This document shows, piece after piece, positions 1-5,519 of a stretch of 6,720 nt of DNA (position 1 is its first letter; every line of letters begins with the position of its first letter). Source of the DNA: Leclercia sp. UBA7405 (GTDB lineage Bacteria > Pseudomonadota > Gammaproteobacteria > Enterobacterales > Enterobacteriaceae); assembly GCA_002469605.1 (NCBI GenBank), contig DKMV01000197.1, forward strand, positions 570 to 7,289, given 5' to 3'. The position numbers were made by a program, and so were the translations under genes. The notes beneath the pieces were generated by a model that made no database searches, was not told the DNA's origin, and saw only the letters and a list, made by a program, of their open reading frames with translations.

Positions 1-1
1 G

Positions 2-676
2 CTGCTCGCCAGCCGGGTGCTGATTATCGGTCTCGGCGGGCTGGGTGCCCCTGCGGCGCTCTACCTGGCCGGGGCCGGCATCGGCACGCTGGTGCTGGCC
101 GATGACGACGAAGTGCACCTCAGTAATTTGCAGCGGCAGGTGCTCTTTACCATGGACGACCTCGCAGCGCCCAAAGCGCAGGTTTCCCGGGATCGGCTGG
201 CGCAGCTTAACCCGGATATTCGTATTGTGACGCGGCAACAAAGGCTTGCAGGCGAAGCGCTAAAAGAGGAGGTCGCCCGGGCGGATGTGGTACTGGACTG
301 CACGGACAACATGGCCGCACGCCAGGCGATCAACGCCGCCTGCGTGGCCCTTGATACCCCGCTCGTTACCGCCAGCGCCGTCGGTTTTGGCGGCCAGATG
401 ATGGTGCTGACGCCACCCTGGGCGCAGGGTTGTTACCGCTGCCTGTGGCCGGAGGAGGACGAGCCCCAACGCAACTGCCGCACGGCTGGGGTCCTCGGCC
501 CGGTAGTGGGGGTCATGGGCACCCTGCAGGCGCTGGAGGCCATTAAGCTACTCACCGGCATCAGGGCCGGGCATAACCGGCTGCGGCTGTTCGATGCCCG
601 CTCCGGCAGCTGGCGCGAGCTGGCCCTGCAGCGCGCCAGCGGGTGCGTGGTGTGCGGAGGACAGCATGCACATTGA
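2..676 (+). CDS. thiF: ThiF, ThiS adenylyltransferase (5' end missing)
   Basis: ThiF activates the C-terminal carboxylate of the sulfur carrier ThiS with ATP, giving ThiS acyl-adenylate, which is then converted to the thiocarboxylate for thiazole synthesis in the cytoplasm. The reading frame enters from the left edge; aligned to E. coli ThiF (251 residues, from memory) the first codon is about residue 26, so roughly 25 residues lie outside. In E. coli numbering the visible features are the nucleotide-binding GLGGLG loop just after the edge (35-40), the DDD acidic cluster that follows (59-61), the catalytic cysteine C184 in RNCRTAG, and four zinc cysteines as CYRC (C169, C172) and CVVC (C240, C243). 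The GTG at 17 is internal (V31), not a start. The stop overlaps thiS by 11 bases, indicating translational coupling. The family call is very secure. Confidence 0.97.
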   Translation: MLASRVLIIGLGGLGAPAALYLAGAGIGTLVLADDDEVHLSNLQRQVLFTMDDLAAPKAQVSRDRLAQLNPDIRIVTRQQRLAGEALKEEVARADVVLDCTDNMAARQAINAACVALDTPLVTASAVGFGGQMMVLTPPWAQGCYRCLWPEEDEPQRNCRTAGVLGPVVGVMGTLQALEAIKLLTGIRAGHNRLRLFDARSGSWRELALQRASGCVVCGGQHAH

Positions 677-866
677 GTTTAACGATGAGCCGATGCAGTG
701 CGCGGAAGCAATTACCGTCGCCGCCCTGCTCGACCAGCTGCACCTGTTAAAACCGGGCGTGGCGCTGGCGCTCAATCAACAGATCCTGCCGCGGGAGCGG
801 TGGGAACTTCAGCAGGTACGCGAAGGCGATCGGATCCTGCTTTTCCAGGTTATTGCCGGGGGCTGA
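666..866 (+). CDS. thiS: ThiS, thiamin biosynthesis sulfur carrier protein
   Basis: ThiS is a small ubiquitin-fold protein that carries sulfur as a C-terminal thiocarboxylate to ThiG. The product has 66 residues, the same length as E. coli ThiS, and ends in the required Gly-Gly (VIAGG, G65-G66) that ThiF adenylates. Other family marks are an N-terminal FND strand, the ALNQQI(L)PR segment near residues 35-44 and the [13 protein letters not shown] tail. I chose the ATG at 666, not an upstream in-frame codon, because GGAGG at 656-660 lies five bases before it and the length then matches the family. The start lies inside the end of thiF, and thiG begins one base after the stop, so thiF, thiS and thiG are probably translated in a coupled way from one mRNA. 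Confidence 0.97.
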   Translation: MHIEFNDEPMQCAEAITVAALLDQLHLLKPGVALALNQQILPRERWELQQVREGDRILLFQVIAGG

Positions 867-867
867 C

Positions 868-1635
868 ATGTTACGTATTGCTGATAAAACTTTTACATCA
901 CATCTCTTTACCGGGACGGGCAAGTTCGCCTCGTCGCAGCTGATGGTGGATGCCATCCGCGAGAGCGGTAGCGAGCTGGTCACCCTCGCCATGAAGCGCG
1001 TCGATCTGCGCAATCACAGCGATGCCATTCTGGCCCCGCTGCTGGCCGCGGGCGTGACGCTACTGCCAAATACCTCCGGTGCTAAAACGGCGCAGGAGGC
1101 GGTGTTTGCCGCCCAGCTGGCGCGCGAAGCCCTGGGTACAAACTGGCTGAAGCTGGAGATTCACCCGGATGCCCGCTGGCTGCTGCCGGATCCCGTTGAA
1201 ACCCTGAAAGCCGCCGAAATACTGGTTAAGCAGGGTTTTATTGTCCTGCCCTACTGCGGCGCCGATCCGGTGCTCTGTAAACGGCTGGAGGAGGCGGGCT
1301 GCGCGGCGGTGATGCCGCTGGGAGCTCCTATTGGCTCAAATCAGGGGCTGGAAACCCGGGCGATGCTGGAGATCATCATTGCCCAGGCCAGCGTGCCGGT
1401 GGTGGTGGATGCAGGCATTGGCGTACCCAGCCATGCCGCCCAGGCGCTGGAAATGGGAGCCGATGCGGTACTGGTAAATACGGCGATTGCCGTCGCCGAC
1501 GACCCGGTAATGATGGCACGCGCATTCCGCCTGGCGGTGGAAGCGGGAGAGCTGGCCCGCCGCTCTGGCCCCGGCTCGCGCAGCCTGCTGGCCCAGGCCA
1601 CCAGCCCGCTCACCGGCTTCCTGGAGGCGCTGTGA
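868..1635 (+). CDS. thiG: ThiG, thiazole synthase
   Basis: ThiG is the (beta/alpha)8-barrel enzyme that condenses 1-deoxy-D-xylulose 5-phosphate, dehydroglycine and sulfur from ThiS thiocarboxylate into the thiazole phosphate precursor of thiamin. The product has 255 residues, against about 256 in E. coli. It opens with LRIADKTF and the HLFTGTGKF strand. K95 in WLKLEIHPD is the expected Schiff-base lysine. The phosphate-binding glycine-rich parts are [30 protein letters not shown] in the C-terminal third. An in-frame upstream codon at 853 lies inside thiS and would add five residues foreign to the family, so I use the ATG at 868, one base after the thiS stop and preceded by a G-rich SD-like run at 858-862. 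In enterobacteria it works with ThiH, whose start overlaps its stop by one base. Confidence 0.97.
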   Translation: MLRIADKTFTSHLFTGTGKFASSQLMVDAIRESGSELVTLAMKRVDLRNHSDAILAPLLAAGVTLLPNTSGAKTAQEAVFAAQLAREALGTNWLKLEIHPDARWLLPDPVETLKAAEILVKQGFIVLPYCGADPVLCKRLEEAGCAAVMPLGAPIGSNQGLETRAMLEIIIAQASVPVVVDAGIGVPSHAAQALEMGADAVLVNTAIAVADDPVMMARAFRLAVEAGELARRSGPGSRSLLAQATSPLTGFLEAL

Positions 1636-2768
1636 TGAAAACCTTCACCGATCGCTGGCGGCAACTCGACTGGGATGATATTCGCCTGCGCATCAACGGC
1701 AAAACCGCCGCCGACGTGGAGCGAGCGCTGGCCGCCCGCCACCCTGGCCGGGAGGAGATGATGGCCCTGCTCTCCCCCGCCGCCAGCGCGTATCTGGAGC
1801 CGATGGCCCAACGCGCGCAGCAGCTGACCCGCCAGCGTTTTGGCAATACGGTCAGTTTTTATGTGCCGCTCTATCTTTCTAACCTCTGTGCCAATGAGTG
1901 CACCTACTGCGGGTTCTCCATGAGCAACCGCATTAAGCGCAAAACCCTGGACGACGCGGAGATTGCCCGGGAGTGCGCGGCGATCCGCGAGATGGGTTTT
2001 GAGCACCTGCTGCTGGTCACCGGCGAGCATCAGACAAAAGTAGGAATGGACTATTTTCGCCGCCACTTCCCGGCGATTCGCCGCCAGTTCGCCTCGCTGC
2101 AGATGGAGATCCAGCCGCTGTCGCAGGAGGAGTACGCCGAGCTTAAAACCCTGGGGCTGGACGGCGTGCTGGTCTACCAGGAGACCTATCATCAACAGGT
2201 CTATGCCCGGCACCACCTGAAGGGGAATAAGCAGGATTTCTTCTGGCGTCTTGAGACCCCGGACAGGCTCGGACGCGCCGGGATCGACAAGATTGGCCTG
2301 GGATCGCTGACCGGGCTATCGGATAGCTGGCGGGTGGATTGTTATATGGTGGCAGAACATCTGCTCTGGCTGCAGCAGCATTACTGGCAGAGCCGCTACT
2401 CCGTCTCCTTCCCGCGCCTGCGCCCCTGTGCAGGGGGTATTGAGCCCGCGTCGATCATGGATGAACGCCAACTGGTGCAGACCATCTGCGCGTTTCGCCT
2501 GCTGGCCCCGGAGGTGGAACTGTCGCTCTCCACCCGCGAATCTCCCGCGTTTCGCGATCGGGTGATCCCGCTGGCGATTAACAACGTCAGCGCCTTTTCC
2601 AGAACGCAGCCCGGCGGTTACGCCGAGGGTCGTGCGGAGCTGGAGCAATTCGCCCCTCACGACGGGCGTCGCCCGGAGGAGGTGGCGGCGGCACTCTCCG
2701 CTCAGGGTCTGCAGCCGGTCTGGAAAGACTGGGACAGCTGGCTGGGACGCGCCTCGCAGCCGGGCTGA
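1635..2768 (+). CDS. thiH: ThiH, radical SAM tyrosine lyase (2-iminoacetate synthase)
   Basis: ThiH cleaves tyrosine with a 5'-deoxyadenosyl radical to give p-cresol and dehydroglycine (2-iminoacetate), the C2-N3 unit used by ThiG. The oxygen-sensitive [4Fe-4S] cluster motif CxxxCxxC is at C85, C89 and C92 in NLCANECTYCGFS. The GEHQ segment near residues 132-135 and the C-terminal SLSTRESPAFRD block are typical of the family. Length is 377 residues, identical to E. coli ThiH. The ATG at 1635 is preferred over the in-frame GTG at 1632: GGAGG at 1623-1627 gives a seven-base spacer to the ATG but only four to the GTG. It overlaps the thiG stop by one base. It is the last gene of the operon, with a terminator about 50 bases downstream. 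Use of ThiH rather than the oxidase ThiO fits a facultative anaerobe. Confidence 0.97.
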   Translation: MKTFTDRWRQLDWDDIRLRINGKTAADVERALAARHPGREEMMALLSPAASAYLEPMAQRAQQLTRQRFGNTVSFYVPLYLSNLCANECTYCGFSMSNRIKRKTLDDAEIARECAAIREMGFEHLLLVTGEHQTKVGMDYFRRHFPAIRRQFASLQMEIQPLSQEEYAELKTLGLDGVLVYQETYHQQVYARHHLKGNKQDFFWRLETPDRLGRAGIDKIGLGSLTGLSDSWRVDCYMVAEHLLWLQQHYWQSRYSVSFPRLRPCAGGIEPASIMDERQLVQTICAFRLLAPEVELSLSTRESPAFRDRVIPLAINNVSAFSRTQPGGYAEGRAELEQFAPHDGRRPEEVAAALSAQGLQPVWKDWDSWLGRASQPG

Positions 2769-2792
2769 AAACGGATGAAAAAGTAAAAGATG

Positions 2793-2812
2793 CTTACGAG
2801 GCGGCTCGTAAG
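2793..2812 (+). other. Perfect 8-bp hairpin in the thiH 3' UTR
   Basis: CTTACGAG (2793-2800) and CTCGTAAG (2805-2812) are perfect inverted repeats around a GCGG loop. The hairpin begins 25 bases after the thiH stop and ends five bases before the terminator stem. It has no T-run of its own, so it is not a terminator. It may protect the 3' end of the mRNA or form the 5' domain of a 3'-UTR-derived small RNA. The pairing is seen directly; the function is a guess. Confidence 0.6.
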
Positions 2813-2816
2813 AACC

Positions 2817-2851
2817 AAACCGGGCGGTTGTCGTTAATCGCCCGGTTTTTT
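2817..2851 (+). terminator. Rho-independent terminator of the thi operon
   Basis: AAACCGGGCG (2817-2826) pairs perfectly with CGCCCGGTTT (2839-2848), and the T-run 2846-2851 closes the element. The 12-base loop can form a further weak four-pair stem (2827-2830 with 2835-2838) around a TCGT tetraloop. It lies 48 bases after the thiH stop and is oriented to end the thi transcript. A run of only three A bases precedes the left arm, so it is unlikely to work well in the opposite direction. Confidence 0.9.
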
Positions 2852-2862
2852 ATCTTTAGGTC

Positions 2863-2933
2863 GTCAGCAGGGAATGCTGACCAGGGCGAAAAGCTTCTTC
2901 CCCGATTCGCCCTGCCTCTCGACCCGGCGAATC
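2863..2933. other. Cluster of adjacent and alternative hairpins
   Basis: Three perfect inverted repeats are packed here. GTCAGCA (2863-2869) pairs with TGCTGAC (2875-2881) around GGGAA. Starting at the next base, CAGGGCGAA (2882-2890) pairs with TTCGCCCTG (2906-2914). The central arm can instead pair downstream: GATTCGCC (2904-2911) with GGCGAATC (2926-2933). The second and third stems share 2906-2911 and cannot form together, so the segment can switch between two folds. No T-run follows on the + strand (AAAAAG comes next). It lies after the thi terminator and before the AT-rich tract, so it may not be transcribed with either neighbour. I do not recognise it as a known repeat or RNA family. 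Confidence 0.5.
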
Positions 2934-2936
2934 AAA

Positions 2937-3081
2937 AAGAGTTTAATATATAAAATATAGTTATAAATTTAGCGTTATCCTTATGCAAAATCATCACCCT
3001 TCAGGTTAACGGCAGTATACTTAACAGCCATCAGGACGCATTTTGGATAACAGTTACACCTTCCGGGATAATTGACGACTT
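2937..3081 (+). promoter_or_regulatory. AT-rich tract and putative promoter/leader of the diguanylate cyclase gene
   Basis: From 2937 to about 2972 the sequence is almost entirely A/T, in sharp contrast with the surrounding GC-rich DNA. It contains TATAAA at 2949-2954 and 2962-2967, and TATACT occurs at 3016-3021. Any of these could serve as a -10 element, but I find no good -35 at 16-18 bases from them, so no transcription start is assigned. Such tracts in enterobacteria often bind H-NS or take up RNA polymerase with a relaxed -35. The rest of the leader up to the ATG at 3082 carries no strong Shine-Dalgarno sequence. Confidence 0.35.
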
Positions 3082-4623
3082 ATGGCTCTTCATAGCAGAA
3101 AGCTCTCTTTTACCTCGCCCATTGTGGCGAGTGTCGCAGGTATCCTGTTCAGCTTTGTGCTGATTGCAGTCGTTGTCGTTCTTTCACAGCGCAAAGATTT
3201 GCTTGAGGATTATCATCAGATTAACCGCAACTTCACCCATAACCTGGCGGTGAACTATACGGAATCAATTCTGCGTGAAAATGAATACATTCTGGGCCGC
3301 GCGGCAATCTTCTTTTCACGTGATAACCAGCTCGATACCCTGGTAAATGGCGATCCCGAAAAGGGTATTGAGCTGTTAATGCATCTGCAAAACCTGATGC
3401 CCAATGTCTCTTCGGTCTCGCTGACGGATACCCAAGGGCACCATTTGCGGGCGCCGGCAATCGTGGCCGGAAAAGAGAGTGAAACCTTTGATGCACGCAC
3501 TCGCCCCTGGTTCCTGGCGCAGGCGGAATCCAGTACCTTTAGCCACTATACCCGCCCCTATCAGGACTACTTTACCCACCAACCGACGGTGACGCTTTTC
3601 AAGCCGGTCATCTCTCCCGCCGGCCAGTTAAAGGGCACCCTCGCCTTTCATCTCGATCTGACATCAATGGGCTTTACCCTGCGTCAGATGGTGGCGCCGG
3701 TACAGGGAGAGTTCTTCGTGGTGGAGCGTGACGGCAAGGTGATCCTGCATCCCGATACCGGCATGCTATTCAAAAATTATGTCAGCGAAGCGCTCATGGA
3801 CCAGATGACCAGCGGCGAAGGACATATTTACGATCGGGCCAGCCACAGCTGGTACTACTACTACTCCTTTACCAATCCGGACTGGTTTGTCATCTATCGG
3901 GTCACCGGCACTACGCTCGATACCCTCACCCGACGCGACACCAGTAGTGTGGTCTGGGGATTTATCCTGGCGACCGTCATTATCCTGCTGTTTGGGCTCT
4001 ATCTGCGCCATGCCTCGCGCACCGTGCTGATGAACATCATCAACGCCATCAAAACCGGCGATGTAAAAAGCGCGCCGCGTCTTGAGGCGATGCTAAGTAA
4101 GGCGATAGAGTCCAATAAAGAGCGGGAGCAGGCCTGGGTTCATCAGGCAACGATAGATGCCCTTACCGGCTGTAAAAACCGCCGCGCGTTTGATGCGGAT
4201 ATCGCCGCCCTGATGAACAATGGTCAGCCGTTTGCCATGGCGCTGGTTGATATCGATAACTTCAAATCGATCAACGATACCTGGGGGCACCTCAGCGGCG
4301 ATATTGTCCTGCGCAACGTGGCGCGGGAAGGCATCCAGATCATGCAGCCTCATCACATCTCGCTTTACCGCTACGGCGGCGAGGAGTTTGCGGTGCTGTT
4401 CCCGGTCCCGCATATCGACACGGCCTTTTCTCTGCTGGAGAGCTGGCGTCTGCAGGTTGCCGAACGGACATGGCGTGAAGAAAACCTGCACGTCACCTTC
4501 AGCGCCGGGCTGGGTGAGTGGCAGCAGGAGCTGCTGGAGCCGTTTATCAGCAGCGTGGACGCCGCTCTCTATAAAGCCAAACAGCAGGGTAAAAACCGTA
4601 TACTTCGCGCCGCTTCCGCCTGA
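3082..4623 (+). CDS. Membrane-bound diguanylate cyclase with periplasmic dCache-like sensor
   Basis: The 513-residue product should make cyclic di-GMP from two GTP at the inner membrane in response to a periplasmic signal. Order of parts: short basic N-terminus; TM helix about 14-35; periplasmic region 36-287 with dCache traits (TRPWFLAQAES around 140-150, then TRPYQDYFT and the VTLFKPV strand); TM helix about 288-308; amphipathic linker 309-352; GGDEF domain 353-513. The cyclase domain has DALTG(C)KNRRAF (359-370), metal-binding D390 in VDIDNFK, N398 and D407 in the substrate site, and the GGEEF signature at 432-436, so it looks active. The usual RxxD inhibitory site is absent: PHHI stands at 423-426. 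An in-frame TGA at 3073 limits upstream starts, and no good ribosome site precedes the ATG, suggesting low expression. I cannot match it to a named E. coli cyclase. The GGDEF call is secure; the ligand is unknown. Confidence 0.93.
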   Translation: MALHSRKLSFTSPIVASVAGILFSFVLIAVVVVLSQRKDLLEDYHQINRNFTHNLAVNYTESILRENEYILGRAAIFFSRDNQLDTLVNGDPEKGIELLMHLQNLMPNVSSVSLTDTQGHHLRAPAIVAGKESETFDARTRPWFLAQAESSTFSHYTRPYQDYFTHQPTVTLFKPVISPAGQLKGTLAFHLDLTSMGFTLRQMVAPVQGEFFVVERDGKVILHPDTGMLFKNYVSEALMDQMTSGEGHIYDRASHSWYYYYSFTNPDWFVIYRVTGTTLDTLTRRDTSSVVWGFILATVIILLFGLYLRHASRTVLMNIINAIKTGDVKSAPRLEAMLSKAIESNKEREQAWVHQATIDALTGCKNRRAFDADIAALMNNGQPFAMALVDIDNFKSINDTWGHLSGDIVLRNVAREGIQIMQPHHISLYRYGGEEFAVLFPVPHIDTAFSLLESWRLQVAERTWREENLHVTFSAGLGEWQQELLEPFISSVDAALYKAKQQGKNRILRAASA

Positions 4624-4637
4624 TCGCTATCTTTAAA

Positions 4638-4661
4638 GGATGCCCGGTTTAACGGGCGTCC
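4638..4661. other. Hairpin after the cyclase gene, lacking a T-run
   Basis: GGATGCCCG (4638-4646) pairs with CGGGCGTCC (4653-4661), nine pairs with one G-T, around a six-base loop, starting 15 bases after the cyclase stop. A run of T should follow if this were a standard terminator; instead CGACCC follows. On the opposite strand the hairpin is followed by only a short T-poor stretch. It may be a weak or Rho-assisted 3' end, or an mRNA-stabilising hairpin that allows some read-through into the PTS genes. Confidence 0.5.
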
Positions 4662-4679
4662 GACCCATCCTGTAAAAGT

Positions 4680-4693
4680 TGTAACCGGTTTCA
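4680..4693. promoter_or_regulatory. LacI/GalR-family-like operator
   Basis: TGTAACCGGTTTCA is a 14-base inverted repeat with one mismatch and a central CG; the core AACCGGTT is a perfect palindrome. Its form (TG, four bases, CG, four bases, CA) is typical of operators bound by LacI/GalR-family sugar regulators. Its centre lies 33 bases, about three helical turns, upstream of the CRP site centre. No regulator gene is present in the window, so the binding protein, if any, is encoded elsewhere. This is a pattern match only. Confidence 0.4.
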
Positions 4694-4711
4694 GAAAAAT
4701 GCCCATTTCTT

Positions 4712-4727
4712 TGTGATGCCTGACACA
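4712..4727. promoter_or_regulatory. CRP (cAMP receptor protein) binding site
   Basis: TGTGA-TGCCTG-ACACA matches the CRP consensus TGTGA-N6-TCACA at nine of the ten core positions, with T-rich flank on the left and A on the right. The centre is about 58-65 bases upstream of either plausible transcription start before the IIB gene, which suits class I activation. Catabolite control is expected for a PTS sugar operon, as for the E. coli chb genes. Confidence 0.7.
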
Positions 4728-4744
4728 CAATCGCGGTAAAGCGG

Positions 4745-4777
4745 TTGTTGAAGCTGACGGCACGGGATAATTATCAA
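4745..4777 (+). promoter_or_regulatory. Probable promoter of the PTS IIB-IIA genes
   Basis: Two weak pairings are possible: TTGAAG (4748-4753) with TATCAA (4772-4777) at an 18-base spacer, or TTGTTG (4745-4750) with GATAAT (4766-4771) at 15 bases. Both are poor matches to the sigma-70 consensus, which fits a promoter that depends on the CRP site just upstream. The start point cannot be fixed by eye. Confidence 0.4.
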
Positions 4778-4803
4778 TAAACACATGTACATCGAGGCTG
4801 ACT

Positions 4804-5109
4804 ATGAAGAACATCGTTTTATGTTGTGCAGCGGGAATGTCCACCAGCATGCTGGTTCAACGTATGAAAGACGCCGCTCAGAAAAAAGGGGTCGAAGTAA
4901 GCATTAAAGCCGTGCCGGTTGCTGAGTTTAAAGATGAAATTGCCACTGCGGATATCGTGTTACTGGGGCCGCAGGTGAAGTACGAACAGGCAAAGCTGCA
5001 GGCGCAGGCCGAACCGCTGGGCAAAAAGGTCGCGGTGATTGACATGATGGATTACGGCATGATGAAAGGCGATGTCGTGCTGGAAAAAGCCCTTAAACTG
5101 CTGGAGTGA
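4804..5109 (+). CDS. PTS lactose/cellobiose-family IIB component
   Basis: This 101-residue cytoplasmic protein accepts phosphate from a IIA protein on a cysteine and normally passes it to a sugar carried by the membrane IIC. The N-terminal IVLCCAAGMSTSMLV is the P-loop of cellobiose/chitobiose IIB proteins, with C8 (the second of the CC pair, before AAGMSTS) as the phosphorylated residue. VLLGPQVKYE around 53-62 and VIDMMDYG around 79-86 also match ChbB/CelA-type IIB. The length is close to that of E. coli ChbB (106). The ATG at 4804 has GAGG at 4794-4797 with a six-base spacer. The IIA gene follows after three bases. No IIC gene lies beside it, so the sugar cannot be named and I give no symbol; a partner IIC elsewhere or a regulatory role are both possible. 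Confidence 0.93.
   Translation: MKNIVLCCAAGMSTSMLVQRMKDAAQKKGVEVSIKAVPVAEFKDEIATADIVLLGPQVKYEQAKLQAQAEPLGKKVAVIDMMDYGMMKGDVVLEKALKLLE
5103..5106 (+). promoter_or_regulatory. Shine-Dalgarno site that fixes the GTG start of the IIA gene
   Basis: GGAG lies within the last codons of the IIB gene and is six bases before GTG 5113. A nearer ATG at 5109 is out of frame and leads to a stop after 20 codons, so this site supports the GTG as the real IIA start. Confidence 0.65.
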
Positions 5110-5112
5110 TGC

Positions 5113-5430
5113 GTGGAAGACTTAGAAACGACCATTATGGAGCTACTGGTGAATGCCGGTGCGGCCCGTAGCGCAGCATTAACCGCTTTACAGATGGCAC
5201 GCAAAGGTGACTTTGCGGAAGCTGAAAAAGCGATGCAAGAGTCGCGGGAATATGTGAAGCAGGCGCACCACATCCAGACCCAGTTGATTGGCCTCGATGA
5301 GGGCACCGGCAAGCTGCCGGTTAACCTGATTACCGTCCATTCGCAGGATCATCTGATGAACGCGATGGTGATTCAGGATCTGGCGGGAGATATGATTGAG
5401 CTCTATCGCCGGCTGCCGCTGATTAACTGA
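5113..5430 (+). CDS. PTS lactose/cellobiose-family IIA component
   Basis: This 105-residue protein should take phosphate from HPr on a histidine and pass it to the IIB encoded just upstream. The family forms a helical trimer. The active histidine is H76 in VHSQDHLM, and D79, three residues later, matches the metal-binding aspartate at the trimer axis. The N-terminal helix pair (IMELLVNAGAARSAALTALQMARKGDF, residues 8-34) and the AHHIQTQLI segment agree with ChbA/LacA-type IIA. E. coli ChbA is about 11 residues longer, mainly at the N-terminus. The start is GTG; TGC and the IIB stop directly precede it in the same frame, so no longer start exists. It is co-transcribed with IIB and followed by a terminator. 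Substrate unknown. Confidence 0.93.
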   Translation: MEDLETTIMELLVNAGAARSAALTALQMARKGDFAEAEKAMQESREYVKQAHHIQTQLIGLDEGTGKLPVNLITVHSQDHLMNAMVIQDLAGDMIELYRRLPLIN

Positions 5431-5443
5431 GAAACGCTTCCCC

Positions 5444-5469
5444 GGCACGGGCAATACGCCCGGAGTGCC
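5444..5469. other. Hairpin between the IIA gene and the terminator
   Basis: GGCACGGGC (5444-5452) and GCCCG (5458-5462) plus TGCC (5466-5469) form nine pairs around AATAC, with a three-base bulge (5463-5465) on the right arm. It ends just before the A-run of the terminator. It has no T-run and may strengthen the 3' end of the IIB-IIA mRNA. Confidence 0.45.
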
Positions 5470-5473
5470 AGGC

Positions 5474-5502
5474 AAAAAAAAACCCGCCGAGGCGGGTTTT
5501 TT
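5474..5502. terminator. Bidirectional terminator between the PTS genes and rpoC
   Basis: CCCGC (5483-5487) and GCGGG (5492-5496) form a GC stem around CGAG, flanked by nine A (5474-5482) on the left and six T (5497-5502) on the right. The symmetric A and T runs let it end transcription from the IIA gene on + and from rpoC on -, whose stop is only 17 bases away. Confidence 0.92.
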
Positions 5503-5519
5503 ATTAGCTGAAGCGACGA

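Noticed and set aside
17..19. GTG as a possible start codon for thiF
   Set aside because: It corresponds to Val31 of ThiF; the frame is open to the window edge with matching residues LLASR before it, so the gene is truncated by the window and does not start here.
1632..1634. GTG as start of thiH
   Set aside because: It is in frame, but the ATG three bases on has the better spacing from GGAGG and gives the exact family length.
1341..2216. 291-codon open frame on the - strand across thiG and thiH
   Set aside because: It is antisense to two well-recognised genes, has no family resemblance, and is explained by their GC-rich codon usage.
1..2768. Search for a TPP riboswitch controlling the thi genes
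   Set aside because: The usual THI element lies before the first gene of the operon, which is outside this window; no thi-box-like sequence is present here.
3005..3054. Repeated TTAAC/ATAACAG words and the AGTATACT palindrome before the cyclase gene as operators
   Set aside because: The copies are short, differently spaced and imperfect; in an AT-rich leader they could easily arise by chance.
4638..4661. Hairpin as an intrinsic terminator of the cyclase gene
   Set aside because: No T-run follows on either strand, so it is listed only as a hairpin.
5109..5111. ATG overlapping the IIB stop as a start for the next gene
   Set aside because: It is out of frame with IIA and reaches a stop after 20 codons; the GTG at 5113 reads the full IIA domain.
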